DNA of 64,000 bases, taken from Streptosporangium violaceochromogenes. GTDB taxonomy: Bacteria > Actinomycetota > Actinomycetes > Streptosporangiales > Streptosporangiaceae. The notes below the pieces were generated by a model. The model had not been told where the DNA came from and made no database searches. It saw only the letters and a list, made by a program, of their open reading frames with translations. Shown in pieces: positions 49,051-58,024 of the stretch; the stretch's first letter is position 1; each line of letters opens with the position of its first letter. A program made the translations under genes and the position numbers. The stretch is from positions 62,001 to 126,000 of the forward strand of contig NZ_BNBB01000010.1 in NCBI RefSeq assembly GCF_014654615.1, given 5' to 3'.

Positions 49051-50240
49051 CAGGCAATCGGGATCGCGACGAGGCCCTCGATGAGGGTGCCCTCCGTGCG
49101 CCGCAGTTCCTCCGCCGGGATCGCCAGACGCAGGGTCGGGAACCGCCGGAGCAGAGTCCCCAGCGCCGTCTCCAGCTCCACCCGCGCCAGCGCGGCGCCG
49201 ATGCAGAAGTGCGGGCCGGCGCTGAAGGTGAGGTGCGGGTTCCGCTCGCGGGTGATGTCGAGATCATGGGGCCGGTCGAAGAACTCCTCATCCCAGTTCG
49301 CGGACTCCACGGCCGGGATGACACCGGCCCCCTGAGGAATTGTCACACCGCCGATCTCGATGGCCTCGGTGATGTAGCGCAACATCGACAGCGAGCCGCT
49401 CATGAGCTTCCAGCGCAGCAGTTCCTCCACCGCCCCCGAGAGCAGCGACTCGTCCGCGCGCAGCAGTTTCAGCTGATCGGGCTCGGCGAGCAGTTTGGCC
49501 ACGGTCAGGCCGAGCTGGCCGGCGGTGGTCTCGTACCCGACGAGCAGCAGCAGCCGGCACCACCAGTGCAGCTCGTACTCGCTCAGCCGGGTGTCGTCCT
49601 CATCGTGTACGTGGATCAACGCGCTGACGAGGTCGTCCGCCGGCTGCTCACGCTTGGCGGTGATCAGCGCGGCCATGTACTCGTTGAGCTCGCCCAGCGC
49701 GCCCCGGATCTCCTCCCCGGTGTACTTCCCCGTGGACAGGAAGTGGTCCGTCCAACGACGGAACCGGTGCTGATCACCCGGCGGAACCCCCAGCAAGTCG
49801 CAGATGACTCGGATGCTGAGCGGGAAGGAAAGTTCCTCGGACACGTTCACGGGCGGGGTTTTGGCCGCCATCGCATCGATGAGCTCGTCGGTTATCTCCT
49901 GCACGCGCGGGCGCAGCCGCTCCACGCGCGTCGCGGTGAACGCCTTCATCACCAGCCGCCGCACCCGGGTGTGCTCGGGCGGGTCGGGGTCCATCCTCGA
50001 ATCCTGGAACATCAGGTTGTTCTTGGTCACCCTTGGGGCGCCCGGGCGGTTCAGGTTGCGGCTGACCCGCGGGTCGGTCAGCACGGTCCGGACGTCCTCG
50101 TAACGCGTCACCAGGTAGGCCTCGTCCCCGCTGGGGAGGATCACCCGCAGCACGGGCTCGTCGCGCAGCGCGCCCAGCTCCTTCGGCACAGCCAGCGGCC
50201 CCGGGCGGCGGAACGGATACCGGATGTGATCAGCGGTCAT
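49047..50240 (-). CDS. Cytochrome P450 (first of tandem pair)
   Basis: 397-residue soluble P450. Heme-binding motif FSAGPHFCIGAALAR (Cys about 346), ExxR in EELLR (about 273), and an I-helix segment LLLVGYETTAG in which the usual Ala-Gly-His/Asp is Val-Gly-Tyr, keeping Glu-Thr. N-terminal DPPEHTRVRRLV is standard. It should hydroxylate or couple the cluster product. It starts 24 bases after the second P450 and overlaps the ferredoxin gene. Confidence 0.93.
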   Translation of the reverse strand: MTADHIRYPFRRPGPLAVPKELGALRDEPVLRVILPSGDEAYLVTRYEDVRTVLTDPRVSRNLNRPGAPRVTKNNLMFQDSRMDPDPPEHTRVRRLVMKAFTATRVERLRPRVQEITDELIDAMAAKTPPVNVSEELSFPLSIRVICDLLGVPPGDQHRFRRWTDHFLSTGKYTGEEIRGALGELNEYMAALITAKREQPADDLVSALIHVHDEDDTRLSEYELHWWCRLLLLVGYETTAGQLGLTVAKLLAEPDQLKLLRADESLLSGAVEELLRWKLMSGSLSMLRYITEAIEIGGVTIPQGAGVIPAVESANWDEEFFDRPHDLDITRERNPHLTFSAGPHFCIGAALARVELETALGTLLRRFPTLRLAIPAEELRRTEGTLIEGLVAIPIAW

Positions 50241-50264
50241 GGCCGCCTGCCTTCCTTGACTCGT

Positions 50265-51407
50265 TCACCACATGACGGGAAGCTCGCGGAAACCCAGATC
50301 CAGCGGACTGTCGTGATGGCGCAGGTCGCCCGGCGGAACGGCCAGACGCAGCGTCGGCACCCTGCGCATCAGGGCCTCCAACGCCACCTGCAACTCCAGC
50401 CTGGCCAGTGCCGCCCCCATGCAGAAGTGAGGCCCGGCGCTGAAGACGAGGTGCTGCTTGTTCACCCGGGTGATGTCCAGCCGCAGCGGATCCGGGAAGA
50501 CCGTCTCGTCGAAGTTGGCCGATTCCAGGACCGGAATCAGCCCGGACCCCTTGGGGATCGTCACGCCACCGATCTCGATGTCGTCGGTGACCAGGCGCAG
50601 CATCGACAGCGAGTGGCCTGCGATCTGACAGCGCAGCAGTTCCTCCACCGCGTCGGGGATCAGGGCCGGGTCGCCGCGCAGCAGCTCGAACTGGTCCGGA
50701 TGGGTGAGCAGCAGGACGACACCGCTGCCGAGTTGCGTCGCCGTTGTCTCGAACCCCGCCAGCAGCAAGATCACACACCACACGTGCAGTTCGTGGGCGC
50801 TCAGCCGGCCGTCGTCCTCGTCGTGCACCTCGATCAAGGCGCTGATCAGGTCGTCACCGGGGTCTTCGCGCTTGGCCTCGATCAGCTCCCCCATGTACCG
50901 CCACGCCTCGTCCAGCGAGCCGCGGAAACGCCCCTGGTCCCGGGGCGGCACCCCGAGCAGGCCACAGATGACCCGAAGGGTGAGCGGCACGGCGAACGCC
51001 TCAAGCAGGTCGACCGGCGGGGTCCGTCTGAGCAGGTCCGTGAGCAGTTCCTCGGTCACTCGCCGCACGTGCGGGCGCATCCCCTCCACGCGGGTCGCGG
51101 TGAACGCCTTGGCCATCAACCGCCGCATGCGCGTGTGCTCGGGGGGATCCCGGTCGATCCGGGGGTTCTGAAAGACCTTCGTCTTCCGCTCGGTCATCCG
51201 CGGCGCCCCGGGCCGGTCACGGTTGCGGCTCACCCTGGGGTCGGAGAGCACCCGCCGGATCTCCTCGTACCGCGTCACCAGGAACGCCTCGTCCCCACTG
51301 GGCAGCGTCACCCGGACAACCGGCTCCTCGCGGAGCGTGACGAGCGCCTCAGGCGGCCCGGCGGCGGCCGGCCATTCGAACGGAAAGTGCAGCGGCGAGG
51401 ACTTCAC
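50265..51407 (-). CDS. Cytochrome P450 (second of tandem pair)
   Basis: 380 residues from GTG 51407, chosen because GGGGAG lies seven bases upstream and because the N terminus then aligns with its neighbour position for position (31 residues to the EEPV/DEPV motif). Heme motif FSAGPHFCMGAALAR, ExxR EELLR, I-helix LLLAGFETTATQLG. The two P450s are close paralogues in length and motifs and probably arose by duplication, then act at different steps. First gene of the P450-P450-ferredoxin operon. Confidence 0.92.
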   Translation of the reverse strand: MKSSPLHFPFEWPAAAGPPEALVTLREEPVVRVTLPSGDEAFLVTRYEEIRRVLSDPRVSRNRDRPGAPRMTERKTKVFQNPRIDRDPPEHTRMRRLMAKAFTATRVEGMRPHVRRVTEELLTDLLRRTPPVDLLEAFAVPLTLRVICGLLGVPPRDQGRFRGSLDEAWRYMGELIEAKREDPGDDLISALIEVHDEDDGRLSAHELHVWCVILLLAGFETTATQLGSGVVLLLTHPDQFELLRGDPALIPDAVEELLRCQIAGHSLSMLRLVTDDIEIGGVTIPKGSGLIPVLESANFDETVFPDPLRLDITRVNKQHLVFSAGPHFCMGAALARLELQVALEALMRRVPTLRLAVPPGDLRHHDSPLDLGFRELPVMW

Positions 51408-51576
51408 GAATCGTCTCCCCATCGACCATGGATCACCGTGATCGGCCCATCGTCGCGGGCACCGCTTGAGGCCGGGCCGAGAAACGCTGGAGGTGCGGGT
51501 CGGCGTCTCCAGCCATCTTCCAACGGCCCCTGAGATGGTGGGCGCGGCCAGGCAGCCGTGAACAGGGGAGGTGCCC

Positions 51577-52788
51577 ATGCGCGTCTTGTTCGTCACCACG
51601 AACTGGGGATCGCACTATTACCATCTCGTCCCGCTCATATGGGCGATGCGCGCCTCCGGCCACGAGGTGTACGTGAGCAGCGAGCCCGGCTTCACCGAGA
51701 CCGTCGTGCGCTCGGGAGCGATCGCCGTTCCGGCGAGCCGGGACGTCGACCGGGCCGAACTGATGAAGCGGGTACCGGCCAACCAGCCGGACTGGCCGGA
51801 GGCCGCGCCGGAGGGCGTGTCCGGCGAGGAGTGGCGAGGCGGTTGGCGGGACGTCTCGCGACGGGCGTTCCCCATGTTCGTGTCGCTGGCCGAGAACCTC
51901 GCCGACGACGTGCTACGGCAGACCAGAGCGCTGCGGCCCGATCTGATCGTGTACGAGCCGACCAGCTTCGTCGCCCCCCTGGTCGGTGCGGCGACGGGGA
52001 TTCCGGCCGTCCGGCACGTACTGGGTGTGGACGTCGTCTACATGGCGCGCAACCTCGTGCCGCCAGTGCTGCGGCCGCTGGCGGAGCGGCTCGGCGTCGG
52101 TGACGTGGACGTCCTCGGCCTGGCCACGATCGACAACTGCCCGCCCAGCATGCAGCTGCCCTCGAAGGTTGACCGGATCAGGACGCGCTTCGTGCCGTAC
52201 AACGGCTCGGGGGCGATGCCGGACTGGCTGTTCGAGCCGCCGGCCCGGCGCCGGATCGGCGTCAGCTGGGGCCTGTGCGCCTCCGACCGTGGCCGCGGCT
52301 TCCTGGTCCCCGAACTCCTCAAGGCACTCTCCGATCTCGACGCCGAGATCGTCGTCACCCTGTCCTCCGCCGACCGGAAGAACCTCGGAGAGGGCCGGCT
52401 GCCGGAGAAGGTGCGGGTGGTGGAGTCCCTCCCGTTGAACCTGCTGATGCCGTCCTGTGACGTGATGCTGCACCAGAGCGGAATCAGCACGATGTTGACG
52501 GCGCTGAGCTACGGCGTGCCCCAGCTCGTCGTGCCGCAGATGCCCGACGAGCTCATGGAGTCCCGGCCGCTCGTCGCCGCCGGCGCGGGCATCGCGGTGG
52601 CCCCGGAGTCCGGCCTCGACACCTTCGCGGAGCGCACCGCCGAGTTGCTCGCCGTCCCCTCCTACCGCGAAGCCGCCGGCGGGCTACGAGAGGAGATGAG
52701 GCGGCAGCCCGCGCCCACCGAGACCGTCAAGGAACTTGAGGCCTTCGTCCGCACCGGGGCGCCCCGTCGCCCAGCAGCCTCGAACTGA
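51577..52788 (+). CDS. GT1 family (antibiotic-type) glycosyltransferase
   Basis: 403-residue GT-B enzyme of the MGT/EryCIII group. N-terminal MRVLFVTTNWGSHYYHLVPL, and the donor-binding region LHQSGISTMLTALSYGVPQL followed by PQMPDELMES (about 293-328), where the common HHGGxGT and DQ are changed to HQSGIS and DE. It should attach a nucleotide-activated deoxy- or amino-sugar to the aglycone. GGGGAGG precedes ATG 51577. Divergent from the P450 operon and 12 bases ahead of the methyltransferase. Confidence 0.88.
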   Translation: MRVLFVTTNWGSHYYHLVPLIWAMRASGHEVYVSSEPGFTETVVRSGAIAVPASRDVDRAELMKRVPANQPDWPEAAPEGVSGEEWRGGWRDVSRRAFPMFVSLAENLADDVLRQTRALRPDLIVYEPTSFVAPLVGAATGIPAVRHVLGVDVVYMARNLVPPVLRPLAERLGVGDVDVLGLATIDNCPPSMQLPSKVDRIRTRFVPYNGSGAMPDWLFEPPARRRIGVSWGLCASDRGRGFLVPELLKALSDLDAEIVVTLSSADRKNLGEGRLPEKVRVVESLPLNLLMPSCDVMLHQSGISTMLTALSYGVPQLVVPQMPDELMESRPLVAAGAGIAVAPESGLDTFAERTAELLAVPSYREAAGGLREEMRRQPAPTETVKELEAFVRTGAPRRPAASN

Positions 52789-52800
52789 AGGTGGTCAGCC

Positions 52801-53826
52801 GTGATCGAAACAAATCAGGAGCCCACATCCCCCGCTGAGGCGGTCTTCCGCATCTCCAACGGGATGTCCGCCGCAGCCGTTGTCCTGGCCGCCGCACGAC
52901 TCCGGATCGCCGACGCGGTCGGCGACGGGTCCGAGTCCGTGCAAGACATCGCGACCAAACTCGACGCCGACGCGGACGCCCTGGCCCGGATGCTCCGCGC
53001 GCTGGCGGCCCTGGGCATCTTCCGTCAGGTCGACCCCGCCACGTACGCGCACACCGACATGTCGTCGGCCATGCGCAGCGACCACCCCGGGCGGCTGCAC
53101 GACAAGCTGATGACCGGCGGCGACTGGGGCTGGACGATGTGGGGCAGGCTTCCCCAGGCGGTGCGCACCGGAGAATGCGCCTTCGTCAAGGAGTACGGCA
53201 CCGACTTCTTCTCCTACCTCGACGCCAACCCGGACGCCCAGGACATGATCTACTCCGGTATGACCGCGTGGTCGGACCCGATGCTTCCGAGCATCGTGGA
53301 CGCGATCGACCTCACCGGGGTGCGGACATTCGCCGACATGGGAGGCGGCAAGGGCGCTCTCCTCCACCTGCTGCTTCAGCGGAACCCGCAGATCGAGGGC
53401 CTGCTTTTCGAGGACGAGCGGATGCTGCGCGTGGTGCCGGACGCCCTCAGGACGAGCGATCCGGCCAGGCGGTGCCGACTGGTCTCCGGAAACTTCTTCG
53501 AGAAGGTCGAGCACGCGGCCGACCTCTATCTGTTCAAACTCACCCTGCACATGTACGACGACGAGCGGGTCGTGCGGGCCCTGCGCAACTGCGCGAAGGC
53601 GGCGGCCCCGGGCGCCCGGATCGTCATCGCCGACCCCCTGCTGACCGACCCCCCGGTCACCCCGTTCGCGCCGAGCATGGATCTGCACATGTTGCTGATC
53701 ATGGGTGGGCGCGAGCGCACCGAGAGCGACTACAAGGCCGTGTTCGAGCGGGCCGGCCTGCGCTTCCGCGGCGTGACTCCCACGGACAGCGTGCTGCACC
53801 TTGTGGAGGGCGAGGTCGTGGCCTGA
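52801..53826 (+). CDS. SAM-dependent O-methyltransferase (PKS-tailoring type)
   Basis: 341 residues from GTG 52801. N-terminal winged-helix dimerisation domain (about 15-100) and C-terminal Rossmann domain with SAM motif FADMGGGKGALLHLLL (about 178-193) and the catalytic-base region FKLTLHMYDDERVVRALRN (His about 249). Similar to TcmN/DnrK-class enzymes that methylate hydroxyls of polyketides or attached sugars. Co-transcribed with the glycosyltransferase. Confidence 0.9.
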   Translation: MIETNQEPTSPAEAVFRISNGMSAAAVVLAAARLRIADAVGDGSESVQDIATKLDADADALARMLRALAALGIFRQVDPATYAHTDMSSAMRSDHPGRLHDKLMTGGDWGWTMWGRLPQAVRTGECAFVKEYGTDFFSYLDANPDAQDMIYSGMTAWSDPMLPSIVDAIDLTGVRTFADMGGGKGALLHLLLQRNPQIEGLLFEDERMLRVVPDALRTSDPARRCRLVSGNFFEKVEHAADLYLFKLTLHMYDDERVVRALRNCAKAAAPGARIVIADPLLTDPPVTPFAPSMDLHMLLIMGGRERTESDYKAVFERAGLRFRGVTPTDSVLHLVEGEVVA

Positions 53827-53866
53827 CCTCTGGGCGGACGGCGTGGTCTGCGGCCGGTCCCCTCCA

Positions 53867-54562
53867 TCACCAGGGGATCGGCCGTCTGCCGCGGAGGAAC
53901 ACCCCCGTGGGTCCGTTCCCGGGGAGCGTCGCCGCCCACGCGACGTCCACCGCGGCCTCCCGCGGTGTCCGTTCCGCGTTCGGGTACATACGTGTGCGCA
54001 CCCTGCCGGGATTGACCGCGTTCACCAGCACACCGCGGTCGCGGGCCTCCTCGGCGAGCAACACCGTGACGGCGTTGAGAGCGGCTTTCGACACCGAGTA
54101 GGCGGGCGCGCCCGGGAAAAGGCCGTTGCTGAACGCGCCGGTGCCACTGGACACCATGACGATCCTGCCCCAGCCCCGCTCCATCATGTCCGGCAGGAAC
54201 GCCTGGCTGACCCTCCAGGCGCCCACGGTGTTCACCTGCAGGTGCCGCTCGACCAGATCGAGCGGCACCGACGACGGGGACGTCCCGCCGTCGAGGAGGA
54301 CACCCGCGTTGTTGACCAGGATGTCCACCGCCCCGACCCGTTTCCGGCAGCGGCGCACGCTCCCGTCGTCGGTGACGTCGAGCGCCACCGGCACCGTGTC
54401 GCCGCCGATCTCGGCGGCGACACACCGGGCGCCCCGCTCGTCCCGCCCTGCCACGACCACCCGGTGCCCCAGACCGGCGAGGGCTTCGCAGACCGCCTTG
54501 CCAAGACCGCGGTTGGCCCCCGTGACGAGAGCTGTTCGCCGTTTCGCCGTCACACCGTTCAC
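53867..54562 (-). CDS. Short-chain dehydrogenase/reductase
   Basis: 231-residue classical SDR. TGANRGLGKAV (cofactor, about 14-24), LVNNAGVLL (about 86), catalytic Ser in MVSSGTG, and YSVSK (Tyr/Lys, about 153-157); VNAVNPGRVRT completes the pattern. GTG 54562 overlaps the transporter stop (GTGA). It may be a ketoreductase for the polyketide or the sugar; convergent with the methyltransferase. Confidence 0.9.
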   Translation of the reverse strand: MNGVTAKRRTALVTGANRGLGKAVCEALAGLGHRVVVAGRDERGARCVAAEIGGDTVPVALDVTDDGSVRRCRKRVGAVDILVNNAGVLLDGGTSPSSVPLDLVERHLQVNTVGAWRVSQAFLPDMMERGWGRIVMVSSGTGAFSNGLFPGAPAYSVSKAALNAVTVLLAEEARDRGVLVNAVNPGRVRTRMYPNAERTPREAAVDVAWAATLPGNGPTGVFLRGRRPIPW

Positions 54563-56040
54563 GCGGCCCCGCCCTTGCCGGCGACGGTCTCCGTCTCGGC
54601 CGCGCCGGAGAACCGCAGGCTCCGCCCGAGGCCGGCCACCAGCAACCCGGCGCAGACGGCGAGCAGGCCCACGCCCAGGTAGTAGTACCGGTCCGGAATC
54701 ACGTCGGCGAGGCGCACGAGCTGACTGCTCACGCCGGCGCCGAGGGCGCTGAAGAGCCAGACCAGACCGATCGTCCGTCCGACGAACGCGGAGGAGGTGA
54801 CCTCCGCCGCGGCGGCGACCCCCACCGGGCCGATGACGACCTCGCCGCAAGCGATCAGGAAGAACACCGACAGCAGCCACAGAGGCGACACGTTGTACCC
54901 TCCGGAGGCCGACGTGGCCGCCCCGTACATGACGACGAAGCCCGCGCCCGCGAGCACCAGCGCCACGCCGAACTTCAACGCCAAGCCGATCGTGGTGTCG
55001 AACCGCACCCACAGCCAGGCGAACACCGGGGCGGAGGCCAGGATGAAGAACGGAATCGCCGACTGAAACCAGCTCCCCGGCAGGGTGAAGCCGAACAGCT
55101 CACGCTCGGTGGAGTTCTTGGCGAAGAGGTTGAGCATTGATCCCGACTGTCCCGCCAGCATCCAGAACAGGGAGAAGGAGAGCAGCAGCCAGAAGAAGGC
55201 GCGCAGCCGCCGCCGTCCGCCCTCATCCAGCGCGGGGTCGCGCGACAGCGACCGGAAACAGAGGAACGGCACGACCAGGGCGACAAGACCGAAGGCGCCG
55301 ATGAGATGCATCGGGGTGAAGGTGCCTGCCGCAACGTCCAGCGCGATCAGGATGGTGACCACCGTGCCGATCGCCACCGCTCTGCGGACCACCCTCGCCC
55401 TCTCCCGGTCACCGACCGGATGCGGAGGCTCCTTCCCGACCTCGCCGAAGTGCCGGCCGCCCATCGCGAACTGCGCGACGCCGGCCGTCATGCCGACGCC
55501 CGCGGCGGCGAACCCCCAATGCCAGCCGAAAGTCTCCCCGAGAAAGCCGACCACCAGCGGGGCGATCAGCGCGCTGATCTGAATGCTGATGTAGAGAACG
55601 GAGAACGCGGCCTCGCGCCTGGCCCGCTCCCCGGCCCCGAAGAACGCGCTGATCAGCGCGAACATGTTGGGCTTGAGCAGGCCGGTGCCCACCGCGATGA
55701 GCAGCAGCCCGGCGTAGGAGCCCGCGTTGCCCGGGACCGCCATGCTGTAGTGACCGAGCGCGATCAGGACTCCGCCCCACAGCACCGCCCGCCAGGCCCC
55801 GAAGACCCGGTCGCCGAGCCAACCGCCCGGTAGGGACAGCACGAAGACCAGACCGATATACGCGCCGAACACGGCCGACGCCTCAGCCGTGGTCAGACCC
55901 AGTCCGCCCTCGCTCCTGCCGGCGGCGGCGTACAGCGTGAGGATCGCCATCATCCCGTAGAAACTGAAACGCTCCCAGATGTCGGTGAGAAAAATGGTCG
56001 TGAACCATCGCGGATAGGAAAAGGCTGCTTGTGAACTCAT
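54559..56040 (-). CDS. POT/PTR family proton-coupled transporter
   Basis: 493-residue MFS-fold protein with about 12-14 helices. The POT signature ExxERFxYY appears as DIWERFSFYGMM (about 20-31), with GGWLGDRVFGAWRAV (loop 2-3) and GTGLLKPNMFALISAFF. POT proteins normally import di- and tripeptides; within this cluster it could export the product or import a peptide-like precursor. GGAGG five bases before ATG. Confidence 0.88.
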   Translation of the reverse strand: MSSQAAFSYPRWFTTIFLTDIWERFSFYGMMAILTLYAAAGRSEGGLGLTTAEASAVFGAYIGLVFVLSLPGGWLGDRVFGAWRAVLWGGVLIALGHYSMAVPGNAGSYAGLLLIAVGTGLLKPNMFALISAFFGAGERARREAAFSVLYISIQISALIAPLVVGFLGETFGWHWGFAAAGVGMTAGVAQFAMGGRHFGEVGKEPPHPVGDRERARVVRRAVAIGTVVTILIALDVAAGTFTPMHLIGAFGLVALVVPFLCFRSLSRDPALDEGGRRRLRAFFWLLLSFSLFWMLAGQSGSMLNLFAKNSTERELFGFTLPGSWFQSAIPFFILASAPVFAWLWVRFDTTIGLALKFGVALVLAGAGFVVMYGAATSASGGYNVSPLWLLSVFFLIACGEVVIGPVGVAAAAEVTSSAFVGRTIGLVWLFSALGAGVSSQLVRLADVIPDRYYYLGVGLLAVCAGLLVAGLGRSLRFSGAAETETVAGKGGAA

Positions 56041-56176
56041 TCCGGCCTCCCGGCGGCGTCTTGAGGGTGCGCTTCCGGCCTCTCCGAGGGCGGCCGGGCC
56101 CGGCTCAGGCGCGCACCGAGGCCACCGTGCTCTCGGAGGACGGGCGAACGGCGATTCGGCCGCCGTTGACGACGCC

Positions 56177-57526
56177 TCAGTACATGTCCATTTCGTCGAT
56201 CAACGCCGTGGTGTGCTTCGCGGCTCGGTAGACCGGGTGCTCAAGCACTTCTCGGAGGAAGTCGCGGGTCGTGCACACACCCGGTCCTCCGACACGGAAC
56301 TCCTCAAGCGCGCGGTCCGCGCGCGCGATGGCCTGGCGCCGGTCGGGGGCCCAGACGGTGACCTTGGCGAGCAGCGAATCGTAGTCCGGCGTCACCCGCA
56401 TACCGGGTTCTCCGTGGGTGTCCACCCGGACGAACGGCCCGGCCGGCGGCGCGAACTCCCGGACGGTCCCCGGCGTGGGCAGGAACCCTCGCCGCGGGTC
56501 CTCGGCGTTGATGCGGCACTCGATGGCCACTCCGCGGGGGACGACGTCCTCCTGCCGGATCGACAGCCCGTATCCGGCGGCCACGTGGAGTTGCTCGCGG
56601 ACCAGATCGATGCCGGTCACCATTTCGGTCACCGGGTGTTCCACCTGGATCCGGCAGTTGACCTCCATGGCGTGGAACCCGTCCTCGTCGTCGACGAGGA
56701 ACTCGTACGTCCCGGCACCGGCGTAGTCGACGGCCTGGGCCGCCTGCACCGCGGCGGCGCAGATCCGGTCCGCGAGCTCCCGGGGCAGCCCGGGAGCCGG
56801 GGTCTCTTCGAGAAGCTTCTGCCGCCGCCTCTGCACGGAGCAGTCCCGTTCCCCGAGATGGAGCACGTTGCCGTGGCCGTCCCCGAGGATCTGCACCTCG
56901 ATGTGCCGGGCGTTCTCAAGGAATTTCTCAAGGTAGACCCGGGAGTCGCCGAACGCCGTCTGGGCGCCGGCCCTCGCCTGGGCGTACTCGCGTACGAGGT
57001 CGCGAGGATCCCTTACCACCCGCATGCCCCGGCCTCCGCCGCCGGCGACGGCCTTGAGGATGACCGGATAGCCGATCTCGGCGGCGATCGACCGCGCCTG
57101 TGCCAGCGTCGCCAGCGGCTTGGAGCTGCCCGGCAGAACCGGAAGCCCCACCGCCCTGGCCATGTTGCGCGCCTCCGCCTTGTCGCCGAGCCGGGCGAGC
57201 AAGGACGCGGTGGGACCGATGAAGACCAGCCCGGCGTACTCACAGATCTCGGCGAAGTCGGGGTCCTCGGAGGAGAAGCCGTAGCCGGGATGAACGGCGT
57301 CGGCTCCCACCTGCAGTGCCGCCGTGACGAGCGCGGCGAGGTTGAGGTAACTGCGCCGCGCCGCCGCCGGACCGATGCAGATGGACTCGTCCGCGAACCG
57401 GGCCACCGCGGACTCGCGGTCGCTGTCGGAGCAGACCGCCACGGTGCGGATGCCGAGTTCACGGCAGGTGCGGGCGATGCGCAGCGCGATCTCTCCGCGG
57501 TTGGCGATCAGAACCGTCGAAAACAT
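56177..57526 (-). CDS. accC: Acetyl-CoA carboxylase, biotin carboxylase subunit
   Basis: 449-residue biotin carboxylase. N-terminal IANRGEIALRIARTCRELGI, HPGYGFSSED, ATP-grasp loop KAVAGGGGRGMRVV (about 158-171), EVNCRIQVEHPVTEMVTGIDL (catalytic, about 285-305) and FLPTPGTV. It carboxylates biotin on AccB using ATP and bicarbonate. Nine bases after accB, with AGAGGG upstream. A cluster-specific carboxylase would raise malonyl-CoA for polyketide synthesis. Confidence 0.94.
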   Translation of the reverse strand: MFSTVLIANRGEIALRIARTCRELGIRTVAVCSDSDRESAVARFADESICIGPAAARRSYLNLAALVTAALQVGADAVHPGYGFSSEDPDFAEICEYAGLVFIGPTASLLARLGDKAEARNMARAVGLPVLPGSSKPLATLAQARSIAAEIGYPVILKAVAGGGGRGMRVVRDPRDLVREYAQARAGAQTAFGDSRVYLEKFLENARHIEVQILGDGHGNVLHLGERDCSVQRRRQKLLEETPAPGLPRELADRICAAAVQAAQAVDYAGAGTYEFLVDDEDGFHAMEVNCRIQVEHPVTEMVTGIDLVREQLHVAAGYGLSIRQEDVVPRGVAIECRINAEDPRRGFLPTPGTVREFAPPAGPFVRVDTHGEPGMRVTPDYDSLLAKVTVWAPDRRQAIARADRALEEFRVGGPGVCTTRDFLREVLEHPVYRAAKHTTALIDEMDMY

Positions 57527-57535
57527 GCGTCCCTC

Positions 57536-58024
57536 TCACTTTTGGCTGCTCTGTAGGCCGCAGGGTTCGAGCACGAACAGCGGCTCGCCGTACTCCACCG
57601 GATCTCCGTTCTTGGGGAGCACCTCGACCACGCGGCCGGGCCTGTCGGCCTGGACCGCGTTCATCAGCTTCATCGCCTCGATGATCGCCACCTGCTGTCC
57701 CTGCTCGACGGTGTCGCCGACCTCGACGAACGCCCTGCTTTCCGGGGAGACTGCGCGGTAGAAGGTCCCGACCAGAGGTGCCGCGATCACGATGACGTCG
57801 GGCGACTCCCGGAGGCCGACCGCAGCCGGGGTCTCCGCGACCGCCTGGTCGGCTTGGACGGCGGGAGCGGAAACCACGACGGCCTCGGGCCATTCGACCT
57901 CGACGCTCATGTCGCCTGCCTGTACCCGCACTCGCTTCAGGGGGCCGGGGGCCGTGCTGAGGATCTCGCCGGCCCGCCTGCACAGCTCACCGAGGCCGCT
58001 CTGCCCGGTGTGATCGTCGGTCAT
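57536..58024 (-). CDS. accB: Acetyl-CoA carboxylase biotin carboxyl carrier protein
   Basis: 162-residue BCCP. Residues about 80-155 are the biotinyl domain, with the target lysine in [11 protein letters not shown] (Lys about 121) and the preceding SPMVGTFY-equivalent [15 protein letters not shown]. The N terminus is a helical contact region and the linker is Ala/Val/Pro-rich. ATG 58024 overlaps the accDA stop (ATGA). Confidence 0.93.
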   Translation of the reverse strand: MTDDHTGQSGLGELCRRAGEILSTAPGPLKRVRVQAGDMSVEVEWPEAVVVSAPAVQADQAVAETPAAVGLRESPDVIVIAAPLVGTFYRAVSPESRAFVEVGDTVEQGQQVAIIEAMKLMNAVQADRPGRVVEVLPKNGDPVEYGEPLFVLEPCGLQSSQK

